32,831 nt of DNA from Streptomyces sp. NRRL B-24085 (GCF_001282115.1 NZ_LJBR01000128.1:1-32831); one strand, 5' to 3'; shown: positions 17,254 to 24,680, numbered from the stretch's first letter. Made by a program: numbers and translations. The notes: generated by a model from the letters alone, not told the origin.

Positions 17254-17292
17254 CTAGCCCGCAGTCACCTCACGCGTCCGGTATTCATACAT
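17254..17292 (-). CDS. Short ORF MYEYRTREVTAG with strong ribosome binding site
   Basis: ATG at 17292-17290 is preceded, 8-10 nt upstream, by GGGAGGTGG, one of the best Shine-Dalgarno matches in the window. The frame stops at TAG after 12 codons. The stop lies inside a hairpin (GTGA/TCAC and CGGGC/GCCCG arms), so a translating ribosome would disturb it. This arrangement resembles leader peptides or a dual-function small RNA. No codon run points to one amino acid. Confidence 0.35.
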   Translation of the reverse strand: MYEYRTREVTAG

Positions 17293-17325
17293 CTGCCGAA
17301 CCACCTCCCTTCTCGTGTAACCCAC

Positions 17326-17354
17326 ACACTAGGAACCGACGCCCGCTCGATCAA
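17326..17354 (-). promoter_or_regulatory. Strong minus-strand housekeeping promoter upstream of the small ORF
   Basis: On the minus strand TTGATC (17349-17354) and TAGTGT (17326-17331) are exactly 17 nt apart. This is among the closest matches in the window to the TTGACn-N17-TAgnnT pattern of HrdB promoters. It points away from the GNAT gene, toward the 12-codon ORF. Confidence 0.5.
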
Positions 17355-17432
17355 CCGCTTTTTTCGGAGGCCGAGATCATCTAGCGTGCCGCGCACGAGG
17401 AGCGACGGGCGATCCTCGGCGGAGGGGGAGTG

Positions 17433-17897
17433 GTGGGCGTGGCTGAGCTGCGGATCGTGCCGGTCGTCGGGGAGGAGATGGCCGAGGAGTGGCGGCACGT
17501 GCACAACGTGATCGTGCCGCCGGCCGCCATGAGCGCCGAGGACGTGCGCGAGCGCGTCCGGCGCTACCGGCTGGAGAACGCCTATCTCGGGGACACGCTC
17601 GTGGGCTGCTCGACCGTCCGCCCGCCGGACGGGGAGGACGCCGTGGCGACCGTCATCGCGCGCGTGCTGCCCGATTACCGCGGAAGGGGTTTCGGGACGG
17701 CCCTCTACGAGAAGGGTCTTGATCATGCGCGCGAGCTCGGCGCCCGGGTGATCGAGACATGCGTGCTGGCCGTCAACGGGGACGGGACGCGGTTCGCGCG
17801 GGCACGCGGGTTCGTCGAGGTCGACCGGTATGTGCTGGACGGCGGGAGCGACGAGTGGATCGACCTGCGGCTGGATCCGGGCCGGGAAGCCGTTTAG
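17433..17897 (+). CDS. GNAT-family N-acetyltransferase
   Basis: This protein of about 154 aa has one GNAT domain. The acetyl-CoA loop is R-G-R-G-F-G in LPDYRGRGFGTALYEKG, followed by HARELGARVIETCVLAVNGDG and the RFARARGFVEVDRYVLDGG ending. It probably acetylates a small amine; the acceptor is unknown. Three in-frame GTG codons (17430, 17433, 17439) compete. GGAGG at 17421-17425 is best spaced for 17433. A -10-like TAGCGT lies about 40-45 nt upstream. It is divergent from the predicted small RNA promoter. Confidence 0.83.
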   Translation: MGVAELRIVPVVGEEMAEEWRHVHNVIVPPAAMSAEDVRERVRRYRLENAYLGDTLVGCSTVRPPDGEDAVATVIARVLPDYRGRGFGTALYEKGLDHARELGARVIETCVLAVNGDGTRFARARGFVEVDRYVLDGGSDEWIDLRLDPGREAV

Positions 17898-18018
17898 GGG
17901 GATTCGGGGCGTTTCCGGCGTACAACGATTCCCTCAATCTTGCGGGAACCCGGTGTGTGCTGCGTCACGTTCGAGTTCAATGATTGTCAGTGAGCGAAGC
18001 AGCCGGCAGGGGGTCCAG

Positions 18019-19428
18019 GTGAGTGCTTCCCGGCGTAGTGGGACCACCGACGAGCTGGGGCCGGACGGGCCCGGGCCCGACGGCCCGGACGGCTCGGGCG
18101 GCTCCGACCTGCTCGCCGCGCTGCTGGACGGCATGGACGCGGCACTGTGTGCCTTCGACGCGGACGGGGTCGTCACCCACTGGAACCGCGAGGCCGAGCG
18201 CATCCTCGGATGGACCGCGGCCGAGGCCGTGGGGCGGCACGGGTTCGCCGGATGGGCGGTACGGCCGGCGGACGCCGAGGAGGTCGAGGGGCGGCTGATG
18301 TCCGCCATGCAGGCGCCCGGCCGGCAGGTGCACGAGTTCGCGCTGCTGACCAAGGACGGCGGCCGGGTGCTCGTGCGCACCCAGTCCGCGGCCGTGCGCG
18401 GCCCCGACGGCAAGCCCGCCGGGGTGTACTGCGCCTTCAGCGAGGTGCACACCCAGATCGACCTGGAGCGCTCGATCGCGCTCAGCGAGGCCCTGTTCGA
18501 GGACGCCTCGTGGGGCGTCGTCCTGGTCGACGCCGACCTGCGGCCCGCCGTGGTCAACGCACACGCGGCCCGGTCCCTGGGCATCGGGCGCACGTCCGTG
18601 CTGGGGCGGCCCCTCGGGGAGCTGCTCGCGCAGGGCGTGGAGGAGCTGGAGAGCGCGCTCACCCATGTGCTGGCCGAGGGCGCGCCGCCGGCGCCGGCCG
18701 AGATCTGGGTCGGGGTGCGGACACCGGACGGCGAGAAGCGACGCTGCTGGCGCTGCGGGTTCGTGCGGCTGGCCTCGCCGCTCGCCGAGGAGCCGGTGCC
18801 GTTGGGCGTCGGCTGGCTGTTCCAGGACGTCACCGAGGCCAAGCACAGCGAGCAGGAGGCCTCGCTGCTGCGGTTCCGCGCGAACCAGCTCCACCGGGCG
18901 GCCCGGGCGGCCGCGGAGTGCGAGGACCCGGCCGAGGCGGCCGTCGTCCACCTGGACTTCGCCCTCGCCGGGTTCGCCGACCACGCCCTGATCGACCGGG
19001 TGGCCGGGGACGCGGTGGCCGACGGCGAGGAGACCGACCCGGTCCGTCTCGTACGGGTCGCCGCCACGCCCTCCGGGGCACCGGGGCCGAGCATGCAGGC
19101 GTCGGGCGCGGCCGGGCTGCCGGTGCGGTACCCGGAGGGGCACCCGGCGTTGCAGTGCGCGGAGCGGGCGGGGTCGGTACGGGCGAGTGCGGGGTCGGTG
19201 CCGGCGGACCGGGCCCGCGAGTGGGCCGAGGCCCGCCAGTGGCCCCCGGACGTGCTGCACGCGCTGTGCGCGGTGCTGCGCAGCCGGGGACGCACGCTCG
19301 GCGTCGTGACGTTCCTGCGGGGCTCCGGCAGGGGCCAGTTCGAGCGGGCCGACGCGGTCTACGCGGAGGATGTGGCGGTGCGCATCGCCTCCGCGCTGGA
19401 CCTGGGCGGGGTCGTGGGGCGGGCGTAG
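18019..19428 (+). CDS. PAS-PAS-GAF-like sensory protein without an output domain
   Basis: This 469-aa cytoplasmic protein has an acidic, glycine/proline-rich N-terminus. PAS domain one spans about residues 31-145 (LLDGMDAALCAFDADGVVTHWN, then ILGWTAAEAVGR), PAS domain two about 155-275 (WGVVLVDADLRPAVVN, then GWLFQDVTEAK), and a GAF-like region about 285-469 ends in LGVVTFLRGSGRGQFERADA. The order copies the sensory half of Streptomyces PAS-GAF-PP2C (SpoIIE-like) phosphatases, but no phosphatase, kinase or DNA-binding domain follows. A CWRC pair (C243, C246) in PAS two could bind metal or sense redox. GTG 18019 is chosen for the AGGGGG 5 nt upstream; ATG 17980 lacks a ribosome site. It ends 2 nt from the convergent nagS-like gene. 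Confidence 0.75.
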   Translation: MSASRRSGTTDELGPDGPGPDGPDGSGGSDLLAALLDGMDAALCAFDADGVVTHWNREAERILGWTAAEAVGRHGFAGWAVRPADAEEVEGRLMSAMQAPGRQVHEFALLTKDGGRVLVRTQSAAVRGPDGKPAGVYCAFSEVHTQIDLERSIALSEALFEDASWGVVLVDADLRPAVVNAHAARSLGIGRTSVLGRPLGELLAQGVEELESALTHVLAEGAPPAPAEIWVGVRTPDGEKRRCWRCGFVRLASPLAEEPVPLGVGWLFQDVTEAKHSEQEASLLRFRANQLHRAARAAAECEDPAEAAVVHLDFALAGFADHALIDRVAGDAVADGEETDPVRLVRVAATPSGAPGPSMQASGAAGLPVRYPEGHPALQCAERAGSVRASAGSVPADRAREWAEARQWPPDVLHALCAVLRSRGRTLGVVTFLRGSGRGQFERADAVYAEDVAVRIASALDLGGVVGRA

Positions 19429-19430
19429 GG

Positions 19431-20207
19431 CTACTGCCGGTAGAAGATCCGGTCGCCGTACTCCTCGAACACCCGGTCGTTCCACTCCAGTCCGCCGTCC
19501 ACGTTGCCCGAGCGCAGCAGCGGCGGCTCGATGCCCCGCTCCGCCAGCGCGCCCGCCGCCGTCGCCATCACGGCCTGGAGCAGCGCCGAGGTCACGACCG
19601 TGGAGGCAGGGGCGAAGGGGGCCGGGATCGTGTCCAGGGAGAGCTCCGCGTCACCCGGGGCGATCTTGGAGTCGAGGACCACGTCGCAGTGGTCCTTCAG
19701 GAAGGTGCCCGAACGGTGGCGGGGCTTGGTCTCCCGGGTGTAGGCGACCGAGGTCACGCCGATGACCTTCACCCCGAGGGCGCGCGCCTCCTGGGCCATC
19801 TCCACGGGGAGCGCGTTGCGGCCGGAGAGGGAGATGATCACCAGGGCGTCGCCCGCGCGGAGGGGCGAGCAGTTCAGGACGGCGCTCGCGAGGCCGTCCA
19901 CGCGCTCCAGGGCGGAGCCCAGGGTCGCCGGCATGACGTCGACACCGACGACCCCCGGCACGGTCAGCAGGTTCATCAGGGCGAGCCCGCCGGCCCGGTA
20001 GACGAGGTCCTGCGCGGCGAGCGAGGAGTGCCCGGCGCCGAAGGCGAAGAGGCGGCCGCCGGAGGCGACGGTGTCGGCGAGGAGCTCACCGGCCGCCGCG
20101 ACGGACCCGGCCTCCTCGTCGCGGACCCGTTGCAGCAGCCCGATCGCGGCGTCGAGGAACTGTCCGGACAGCTTGCCGTCGGCGCTCGCGGAGCCCGTCT
20201 CGCCCAT
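19431..20207 (-). CDS. nagS: SIS-domain phosphosugar enzyme, NagS-like
   Basis: This 258-aa protein is a single SIS domain. The sugar-phosphate loops are FAFGAGHSSLAAQ near 54-66 and VIISLSGRNALPVEMA near 123-138, followed by ALGVKVIGVTS. I recall the S. coelicolor counterpart SCO4393 being described as NagS, an enzyme acting on N-acetylglucosamine-6-phosphate and linked to amino-sugar toxicity; the symbol rests on that memory and on the same neighbour, dmdR1. A 13/16 match to the DasR operator lies 40 nt upstream of ATG 20207, which supports amino-sugar control. It is divergent from dmdR1 and convergent, 2 nt apart, with the PAS gene. Confidence 0.8.
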   Translation of the reverse strand: MGETGSASADGKLSGQFLDAAIGLLQRVRDEEAGSVAAAGELLADTVASGGRLFAFGAGHSSLAAQDLVYRAGGLALMNLLTVPGVVGVDVMPATLGSALERVDGLASAVLNCSPLRAGDALVIISLSGRNALPVEMAQEARALGVKVIGVTSVAYTRETKPRHRSGTFLKDHCDVVLDSKIAPGDAELSLDTIPAPFAPASTVVTSALLQAVMATAAGALAERGIEPPLLRSGNVDGGLEWNDRVFEEYGDRIFYRQ

Positions 20208-20246
20208 GCGTCGTCCAACCCTTCGTCGCTGTGTCGCGGATCACCG

Positions 20247-20262
20247 TGCGGTCTGGACCAGT
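20247..20262. promoter_or_regulatory. DasR-like (dre) operator upstream of nagS
   Basis: TGCGGTCTGGACCAGT matches the DasR consensus AGTGGTCTAGACCAGT at 13 of 16 positions, including the GGTCT and GACCAGT cores. It is centred about 47 nt upstream of the nagS start, inside the nagS/dmdR1 divergent region. DasR is the GntR-type repressor of N-acetylglucosamine genes and is released by glucosamine-6-phosphate. Confidence 0.65.
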
Positions 20263-20413
20263 GGGATGTCAATACGGCCGCGCGCCTGCTCGCGACCGCC
20301 CGGTTTCCACGGCACGGCACGGTTGTCAGCGGCATCCGGCAGAATTGACGTCAGGGCCAGCGCACACGCCGGGAAGCTGTCGTGCTTCCGGCAGATCTCA
20401 TCGAGGGGCACGT

Positions 20414-21106
20414 ATGTCCGGACTGATCGACACCACGGAGATGTATCTCCGCACCATCCTCGAGCTGGAGGAGGAAGGTGTGGTCCCCATGCGTGCCCGG
20501 ATCGCCGAGCGACTCGACCAGAGCGGGCCGACGGTCAGCCAGACGGTGGCCCGGATGGAGCGCGACGGCCTGGTGTCCGTCGCCACCGACCGCCACCTGG
20601 AGCTGACGGACGAGGGCCGGCGGCTGGCCACCCGCGTGATGCGCAAGCACCGGCTCGCGGAGTGCCTGCTCGTCGACGTGATCGGCCTGGAGTGGGAGCA
20701 GGTCCACGCGGAGGCGTGCCGCTGGGAGCACGTGATGAGCGAGGCGGTGGAGCGCCGGGTCCTCGAACTGCTGCGCCACCCCACCGAGTCGCCGTACGGC
20801 AACCCGATCCCGGGTCTGGAGGAGCTGGGCGAGAAGGACGGCCCGCACCCCTTCCTGGACGAGGGCATGGTGTCGCTGGCCGAGCTGGACCCGGGTCTCG
20901 ACGGCAAGACGGTCGTCGTGCGCCGGATCGGGGAGCCCATCCAGACGGACGCGCAGCTCATGTACACGCTGCGACGGGCGGGTGTGCAGCCCGGTTCCGT
21001 GGTGAGCGTGACCGAGTCGGCCGGCGGGGTGCTGGTGGGCAGCGGCGGCGAGGCCGCCGAGCTGGAGTCGGACGTCGCCTCGCACGTGTTCGTCGCCAAG
21101 CGCTGA
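20414..21106 (+). CDS. dmdR1: DtxR/IdeR-family iron-dependent repressor DmdR1
   Basis: This 230-aa protein has the length and residue numbering of DtxR/IdeR. The winged helix spans about residues 1-73, with the recognition helix in SGPTVSQTVARME. Both metal sites are intact by position: H79, E83 and H98 for the ancillary site, and M10, C102, E105 and H106 for the primary site. An SH3-like C-terminal domain covers about 150-230. With Fe2+ it represses siderophore and iron-uptake genes such as the desferrioxamine cluster. ATG 20414 follows CGAGGGG with 5 nt between. I see no iron box in its own promoter region. A long antisense ORF (20398-21198, minus) overlaps the whole gene and may correspond to the adm gene reported opposite dmdR1 in S. 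coelicolor. Confidence 0.93.
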   Translation: MSGLIDTTEMYLRTILELEEEGVVPMRARIAERLDQSGPTVSQTVARMERDGLVSVATDRHLELTDEGRRLATRVMRKHRLAECLLVDVIGLEWEQVHAEACRWEHVMSEAVERRVLELLRHPTESPYGNPIPGLEELGEKDGPHPFLDEGMVSLAELDPGLDGKTVVVRRIGEPIQTDAQLMYTLRRAGVQPGSVVSVTESAGGVLVGSGGEAAELESDVASHVFVAKR

Positions 21107-21240
21107 GGTCGCCGGAAGGCTCTCTCGTCGATCCGAGATTCACTGTGCGGAATCGCAGCGCTTCGACGCTTCCCGTGCAAGGCTGTCGCGTGAGGCATAT
21201 GACCTGAGGGGGCGGGCGGATGTGCCGTGGACGTGGGGAT

Positions 21241-21268
21241 GGCCCCGGCGCCTTTGGGTGCCGGGGCC
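21241..21268 (+). terminator. Terminator hairpin after dmdR1
   Basis: GGCCCCGGCGCC (21241-21252) pairs with GGTGCCGGGGCC (21257-21268) over 12 bp with one G-U pair and a TTTG loop. It lies 135 nt after the dmdR1 stop and isolates it from the hydrolase gene downstream. Confidence 0.7.
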
Positions 21269-21378
21269 TGTCCTCCCCTGTGCTGACCCGGAGCCCCGAG
21301 CTCCCAGGGTCATTCCCCTCGGACCGATGTCCCCGAGCGGTCCGCCTCCCGCTGAAGGTCTCCCCTCGGCGGCGGCGA

Positions 21379-21456
21379 TCATTCCTTGAGGGAGGTCACT
21401 CGAATGAGGGGTGTTACCGCGTGAGGCCCGATTTTCGAATGCCCATTCGATAAATT
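21379..21456 (+). promoter_or_regulatory. AT-rich promoter region with four CGAATG half-sites before the hydrolase gene
   Basis: TCATTC (21379-21384) and GAATGA (21402-21407) form one wide inverted repeat. TCGAATG-CC-CATTCGA (21435-21450) forms a perfect 7-bp palindrome placed directly before the -10-like TAAATT (21451-21456), where it would fill the -35/-10 spacer. A mini-ORF ATG AGG GGT GTT ACC GCG TGA (21404-21424) with GGGAGG upstream lies between them. The arrangement suggests a dedicated regulator for the hydrolase gene. Confidence 0.45.
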
Positions 21457-21554
21457 CGGTGGCCCGGGGGTGACGGGGCGCGGGAGATGCGCGCTGCAGG
21501 GATGTACGACAGGCAAGCGGCAGACAGGGCAGGCACGGGGGCTAGGGGGTGCCA

Positions 21555-22466
21555 ATGGCGCGGCGCATCGACGTGACCGGGGCGGGCGGCGTACGTCTTG
21601 CGGCCTGGGAGTTCGGTGACCCTCCCAAGACCGATCCGGCGGACCCGGCCAGGGAGAGCGCGCAGACCCCGGAGAAACGATCACCCGGGGTGCTGTTACT
21701 CCACGGCCTGATGGGCCGTGCCTCGCACTGGGCGTCCACCGCCCGCTGGCTCTCCGAACGCTACCGGGCCGTCGCGCTCGACCAGCGCGGTCACGGCCAG
21801 AGCGACAAGCCCCCTCGGGCCGCCTTCACCCGCGACGCGTACGTCGAGGACGCGGAGGCCGCCCTCGAACAGCTGGACCTCGCCCCGGTCGTCCTCATCG
21901 GACACGCGATGGGCGCCCTGACCGCCTGGCAGCTCGCCGCCCGGCGCCCCGACCTGGTCCGCGGGGTGATCATCTGCGACATGCGGGCCTCCGCCCTCGG
22001 CGCCGCCTCGCAGCGGGAGTGGGGCGAGTGGTTCCGCGCCTGGCCCGTCCCCTTCGCCACGCTGGCCGACGTCCGCAAGTGGTTCGGCGAGGACGATCCC
22101 TGGGTGGAGCGGCCCAACCCCGCGCGCGGCGAGTTCTACGCCGAGGTGATGGCCGAGTCCCCCGACGGCTGGCGCCCCGTCTTCGACCCCGAGCAGATGC
22201 TGTCGTCCCGCGAGAGCTGGGTCTACGACGCCCACTGGGAGGAACTGACCCAGGTCAGGTGCCCCGCCCTGGTCGTCCGCGGCCTCGACGGCGAACTGGG
22301 CCGCGCCGAGGCCCAGGAAATGGTCCGCGTCCTGCCCCGAGGCGAGTACGCCGAGGTCGCCGACGCCGGCCACCTCGTCCACTACGACCAGCCGGAGGCC
22401 TGGCGCGCCGCGATAGAGCCCTTCCTGGACACCCTGGACACCCACCCCGACGAGCCCGGCGACTGA
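21555..22466 (+). CDS. Alpha/beta-hydrolase-fold protein lacking the nucleophile serine; contains a TTA codon
   Basis: This 303-aa protein has the alpha/beta-hydrolase fold with a cap region. HGLMGRASHW near 50-59 forms the oxyanion region, LDQRGHGQSDKP lies near 75-86, and the nucleophile elbow reads G-H-A-M-G (116-120) with alanine 118 where serine is expected. The acid region RGLDGELGRAEA and the histidine in DAGHLVHYDQPEAW are kept. A pseudo-enzyme or non-hydrolytic role is likely. Codon 48 is TTA (21696-21698), the only in-frame TTA I found in the window, so translation should need the bldA tRNA and be tied to development. ATG 21555 follows AGGGGG; GTG 21549 is an alternative. Confidence 0.82.
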   Translation: MARRIDVTGAGGVRLAAWEFGDPPKTDPADPARESAQTPEKRSPGVLLLHGLMGRASHWASTARWLSERYRAVALDQRGHGQSDKPPRAAFTRDAYVEDAEAALEQLDLAPVVLIGHAMGALTAWQLAARRPDLVRGVIICDMRASALGAASQREWGEWFRAWPVPFATLADVRKWFGEDDPWVERPNPARGEFYAEVMAESPDGWRPVFDPEQMLSSRESWVYDAHWEELTQVRCPALVVRGLDGELGRAEAQEMVRVLPRGEYAEVADAGHLVHYDQPEAWRAAIEPFLDTLDTHPDEPGD

Positions 22467-22552
22467 CCCCCGAGCCCACGGCCCTGCCCCTCCGCGGCCG
22501 GGCACAGCCGCGGCGCGACCACGGACGGCCCCGGCGGCGTCCGTGGCCATCG

Positions 22553-23033
22553 GCCTGCACGCGTGTGCGTGATGCCCGCACCCGAAGCGCCTGTGCCCCC
22601 GGGCGCCGGTGGCGGGGACGCCCCGCCAGGCGCCCCGGTGAGCCTCCGGGGCCCCCGCGCGCCCGTCGGTGTGATGCCCGCGCCCGGAGCACTTGTGCCC
22701 CCCCCCGGGCACCGGTGATGGGGGCGCCCCGGCAGTCGCCCCGGTGAGCCTCCGCGGTCCTGCCGCGTGCCCGTGGGTGGGGTGCCCGTGCCGGAGCGCC
22801 TGCCGTCCACTCCCCGGGCGCCGGTGACCGGACGCAACCGGCTGCCGCGGCTTTCCGGCAGTCGTCCCGGTGAGCCTCCCTGGGCCCGGCCCGGCCCCGC
22901 CTCGGTCGGCGTGGCACCGTCCCCTGAAGCCGGTGGCCAGGCGCAGCCGGCTTCCCGGCGGCCGTCCCTGTGAGCCTTCCCCGGGCCCGGGCCCACGCGT
23001 CCGTCGGCGGGGACGCCCGTGCCCGCGCATTCA
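22553..23033. repeat. Degenerate tandem repeats of about 100-126 bp
   Basis: The anchor GTGAGCCT recurs at 22638, 22744, 22870 and 22970. Each copy is preceded by a CGG/CAG-rich GCCGTCCC- or GTCGCCCC-like segment and followed by a GC-rich stretch, a GTCGG-type element and a GTGCCCG or ATGCCCG element. Copies are clearly related but heavily diverged. They fill most of the 624-nt gap between the convergent hydrolase and ABC permease genes. I see no credible ORF and no direct-repeat/spacer regularity of a CRISPR array. Confidence 0.6.
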
Positions 23034-23090
23034 TCGCCGCAGATGGCCGCAGATTCGTCAGCCGCGGCAGGTGTCGTCCCCGCCTCCGCC

Positions 23091-24680
23091 TCAGCCCTTG
23101 CTGACCGCCTGAAGGATCTCCGGGAGTCGGCGGGCCGTCCGTGGGGCTGCCAGGCGTAGGCCGGCCCACGTGACCGCGCTGCCGTACACCGCGCCGATCG
23201 GAAGGAGGATCCAGCTCAACTCCTCGCCGTCCGCGCTGAGGTTGGCCCAGACGGCCAGGGCGATCACGGGGGCGCACAGCAGGGCCGCCGAGACCATGCC
23301 GCCCACGACGGCGGCCGCGGCGAGGCCGGACTGGCCCGGGGCCACGTTCTTGTAGCCCTCCTGCGGGATCGAGTACGGGAAGCGCGCCGAGGTCCACGCC
23401 CCGGTCGCCAGCATCGCCCCGAGCAGCGCGAAGGACACCCCGAGCACCTCGGGCAACTTCGGCCAGTCGCCGATCAGCGCGGTCGTGAGGACGGTGACGA
23501 GGGTGGCGTACGGCACGGTGATCACCAGCAACGCAAGGGCCCGCGCCCGGAGTTCGACGTAGGCGTCCCGGGTGGAGGAGATCGTCATCGCGACCATCCA
23601 GAACGCCGAGGTGTCCTGCCCGAACTGGTTGTACATCTGCACGCCGAGCATTCCGGACGCGAAGCACGCGAAGTAGATGGAACCCGTGCCCTGCACCGCG
23701 TTGAACACCGGCACGATCAGCCCGATGGCCAGCGACGTCACCCACGCGGCCTTGGTCTTGGGGTCGCGCCACACATAGCGCAGGCTGCGTTCCATGACGG
23801 TGCCGGTGCGCCCGGCGGGCAGCAGCCGGCCGAGCCCCGTCGAGGCGCGCTCACGGGCGGCCCCCTCGGCGGAGGGGAGTGTGGAACCGTCCGGGGAGGT
23901 CATCAGCCGGGTCAGATGACGGGACCAGAGGGCCAGCAGGCCCACCAACGCGGCCACGGACAGGCCCAGTTGCAGGACGGCGACCGCATACGACCCCTCA
24001 CTCGCCGAATCGACCGCCCCGATCGCCGACGCGGGCGGCACCCACCGCAACACCGACGCCGGCCCGTCCAGTTGCCCGAGGCCGCCCGAACCCAGCCGCT
24101 GTGCACCGAAGTTCACGACCTGCGCGCCGACGGCGATGACGAGCCCGCTCAGCACCGCCAGGTCACGGCCCTTGCGGCTGGTCAGCAGCCGGATGTTGGC
24201 GACCGCGACGGCCCGCGCCAGCGCCACGCAGACCAGCAGCGCGAGCACGACCCCGAGCACGGAGACGACGTACGCCGGCACCCCGTGCGCGACCGACACG
24301 ACGGACCCGACGAGCAGGCAGAGCGTGAACACCGGCCCGATGCCGACCAGCGAGGCCACCAGCAGCGCCCGGACCAGGGGCCGGGGCCGCAGCGGCAGCA
24401 TCACCAGGCGGGTGGGGTCGAGGGTCTCGTCGCCGCCGGGGAAGAACAGCGGCATCACCGCCCACCCGACCGCCAGCACGGCGACCAGCGGGACGACGAC
24501 CGAGCCGGCGTGCTCGTTGCCGCGCAGCGCGATGAGACCGAGCAGCTGGAGGACGGAGAAGAGCAGCACGGCCACGGCCGAGGCGAGGTACGCGGCCCGC
24601 CGCCCGCCGGACCGCCGCAGCCCGTTCCTGAGCAGCGACAGCTTCAGCCGTACGACGACCGGGGTGATGTCCGCGCTCAC
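23091..24680 (-). CDS. ABC transporter permease (ABC-2-like, about 12 predicted membrane helices)
   Basis: This 529-aa membrane protein has many hydrophobic segments in two blocks, about residues 30-280 and 330-510. A polar loop between them carries LMTSPDGSTLPSAEGAARERASTGL, followed by GRTGTVMERSLRYVWRDPKTKAAW. This two-block layout is common for large actinobacterial permeases paired with one ATPase; the substrate is unknown. GTG 24680 is used because it overlaps the ATPase stop by 4 nt (GTGA), while a longer reading would add an arginine-rich, non-membrane extension from another gene's antisense. The two genes form a coupled operon. Confidence 0.82.
   Translation of the reverse strand: MSADITPVVVRLKLSLLRNGLRRSGGRRAAYLASAVAVLLFSVLQLLGLIALRGNEHAGSVVVPLVAVLAVGWAVMPLFFPGGDETLDPTRLVMLPLRPRPLVRALLVASLVGIGPVFTLCLLVGSVVSVAHGVPAYVVSVLGVVLALLVCVALARAVAVANIRLLTSRKGRDLAVLSGLVIAVGAQVVNFGAQRLGSGGLGQLDGPASVLRWVPPASAIGAVDSASEGSYAVAVLQLGLSVAALVGLLALWSRHLTRLMTSPDGSTLPSAEGAARERASTGLGRLLPAGRTGTVMERSLRYVWRDPKTKAAWVTSLAIGLIVPVFNAVQGTGSIYFACFASGMLGVQMYNQFGQDTSAFWMVAMTISSTRDAYVELRARALALLVITVPYATLVTVLTTALIGDWPKLPEVLGVSFALLGAMLATGAWTSARFPYSIPQEGYKNVAPGQSGLAAAAVVGGMVSAALLCAPVIALAVWANLSADGEELSWILLPIGAVYGSAVTWAGLRLAAPRTARRLPEILQAVSKG

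Larger units (their letters stand above)
17100..17319 (-). ncRNA. Candidate small RNA or leader transcript with a 12-codon ORF
   Basis: A good minus-strand promoter at 17326-17354 predicts transcription from about 17319 leftward. The first 20-30 nt hold a strong ribosome site and short ORF. The rest is rich in inverted repeats: 17176-17184 with 17261-17269 (9 bp, extended by GGG/CCC across one bulge), 17204-17209 with 17213-17218, 17229-17233 with 17238-17242, and the 15-bp stem at 17102-17175 that could end it. No gene lies on this strand until the citrate synthase, which starts about 800 nt further on behind the opposing pdxH. Ends are approximate. The existence of the transcript is inferred. 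Confidence 0.4.

Noticed and set aside
20208..20413. DmdR iron box before dmdR1
   Set aside because: No TTAGGTTAGGCTCACCTAA-like sequence is present. The TTAGG in the terminator near position 110 is part of a hairpin loop.
21220..21453. 77-codon plus-strand ORF with purine-rich sequence before its ATG
   Set aside because: It spans the dmdR1 terminator hairpin and the AT-rich promoter palindromes. Its composition is Arg/Pro/Gly-rich and it has no domain look.
22553..23033. Possible CRISPR array
   Set aside because: Units are 100-126 bp and diverged, with no short identical repeats or unique spacers and no cas genes.
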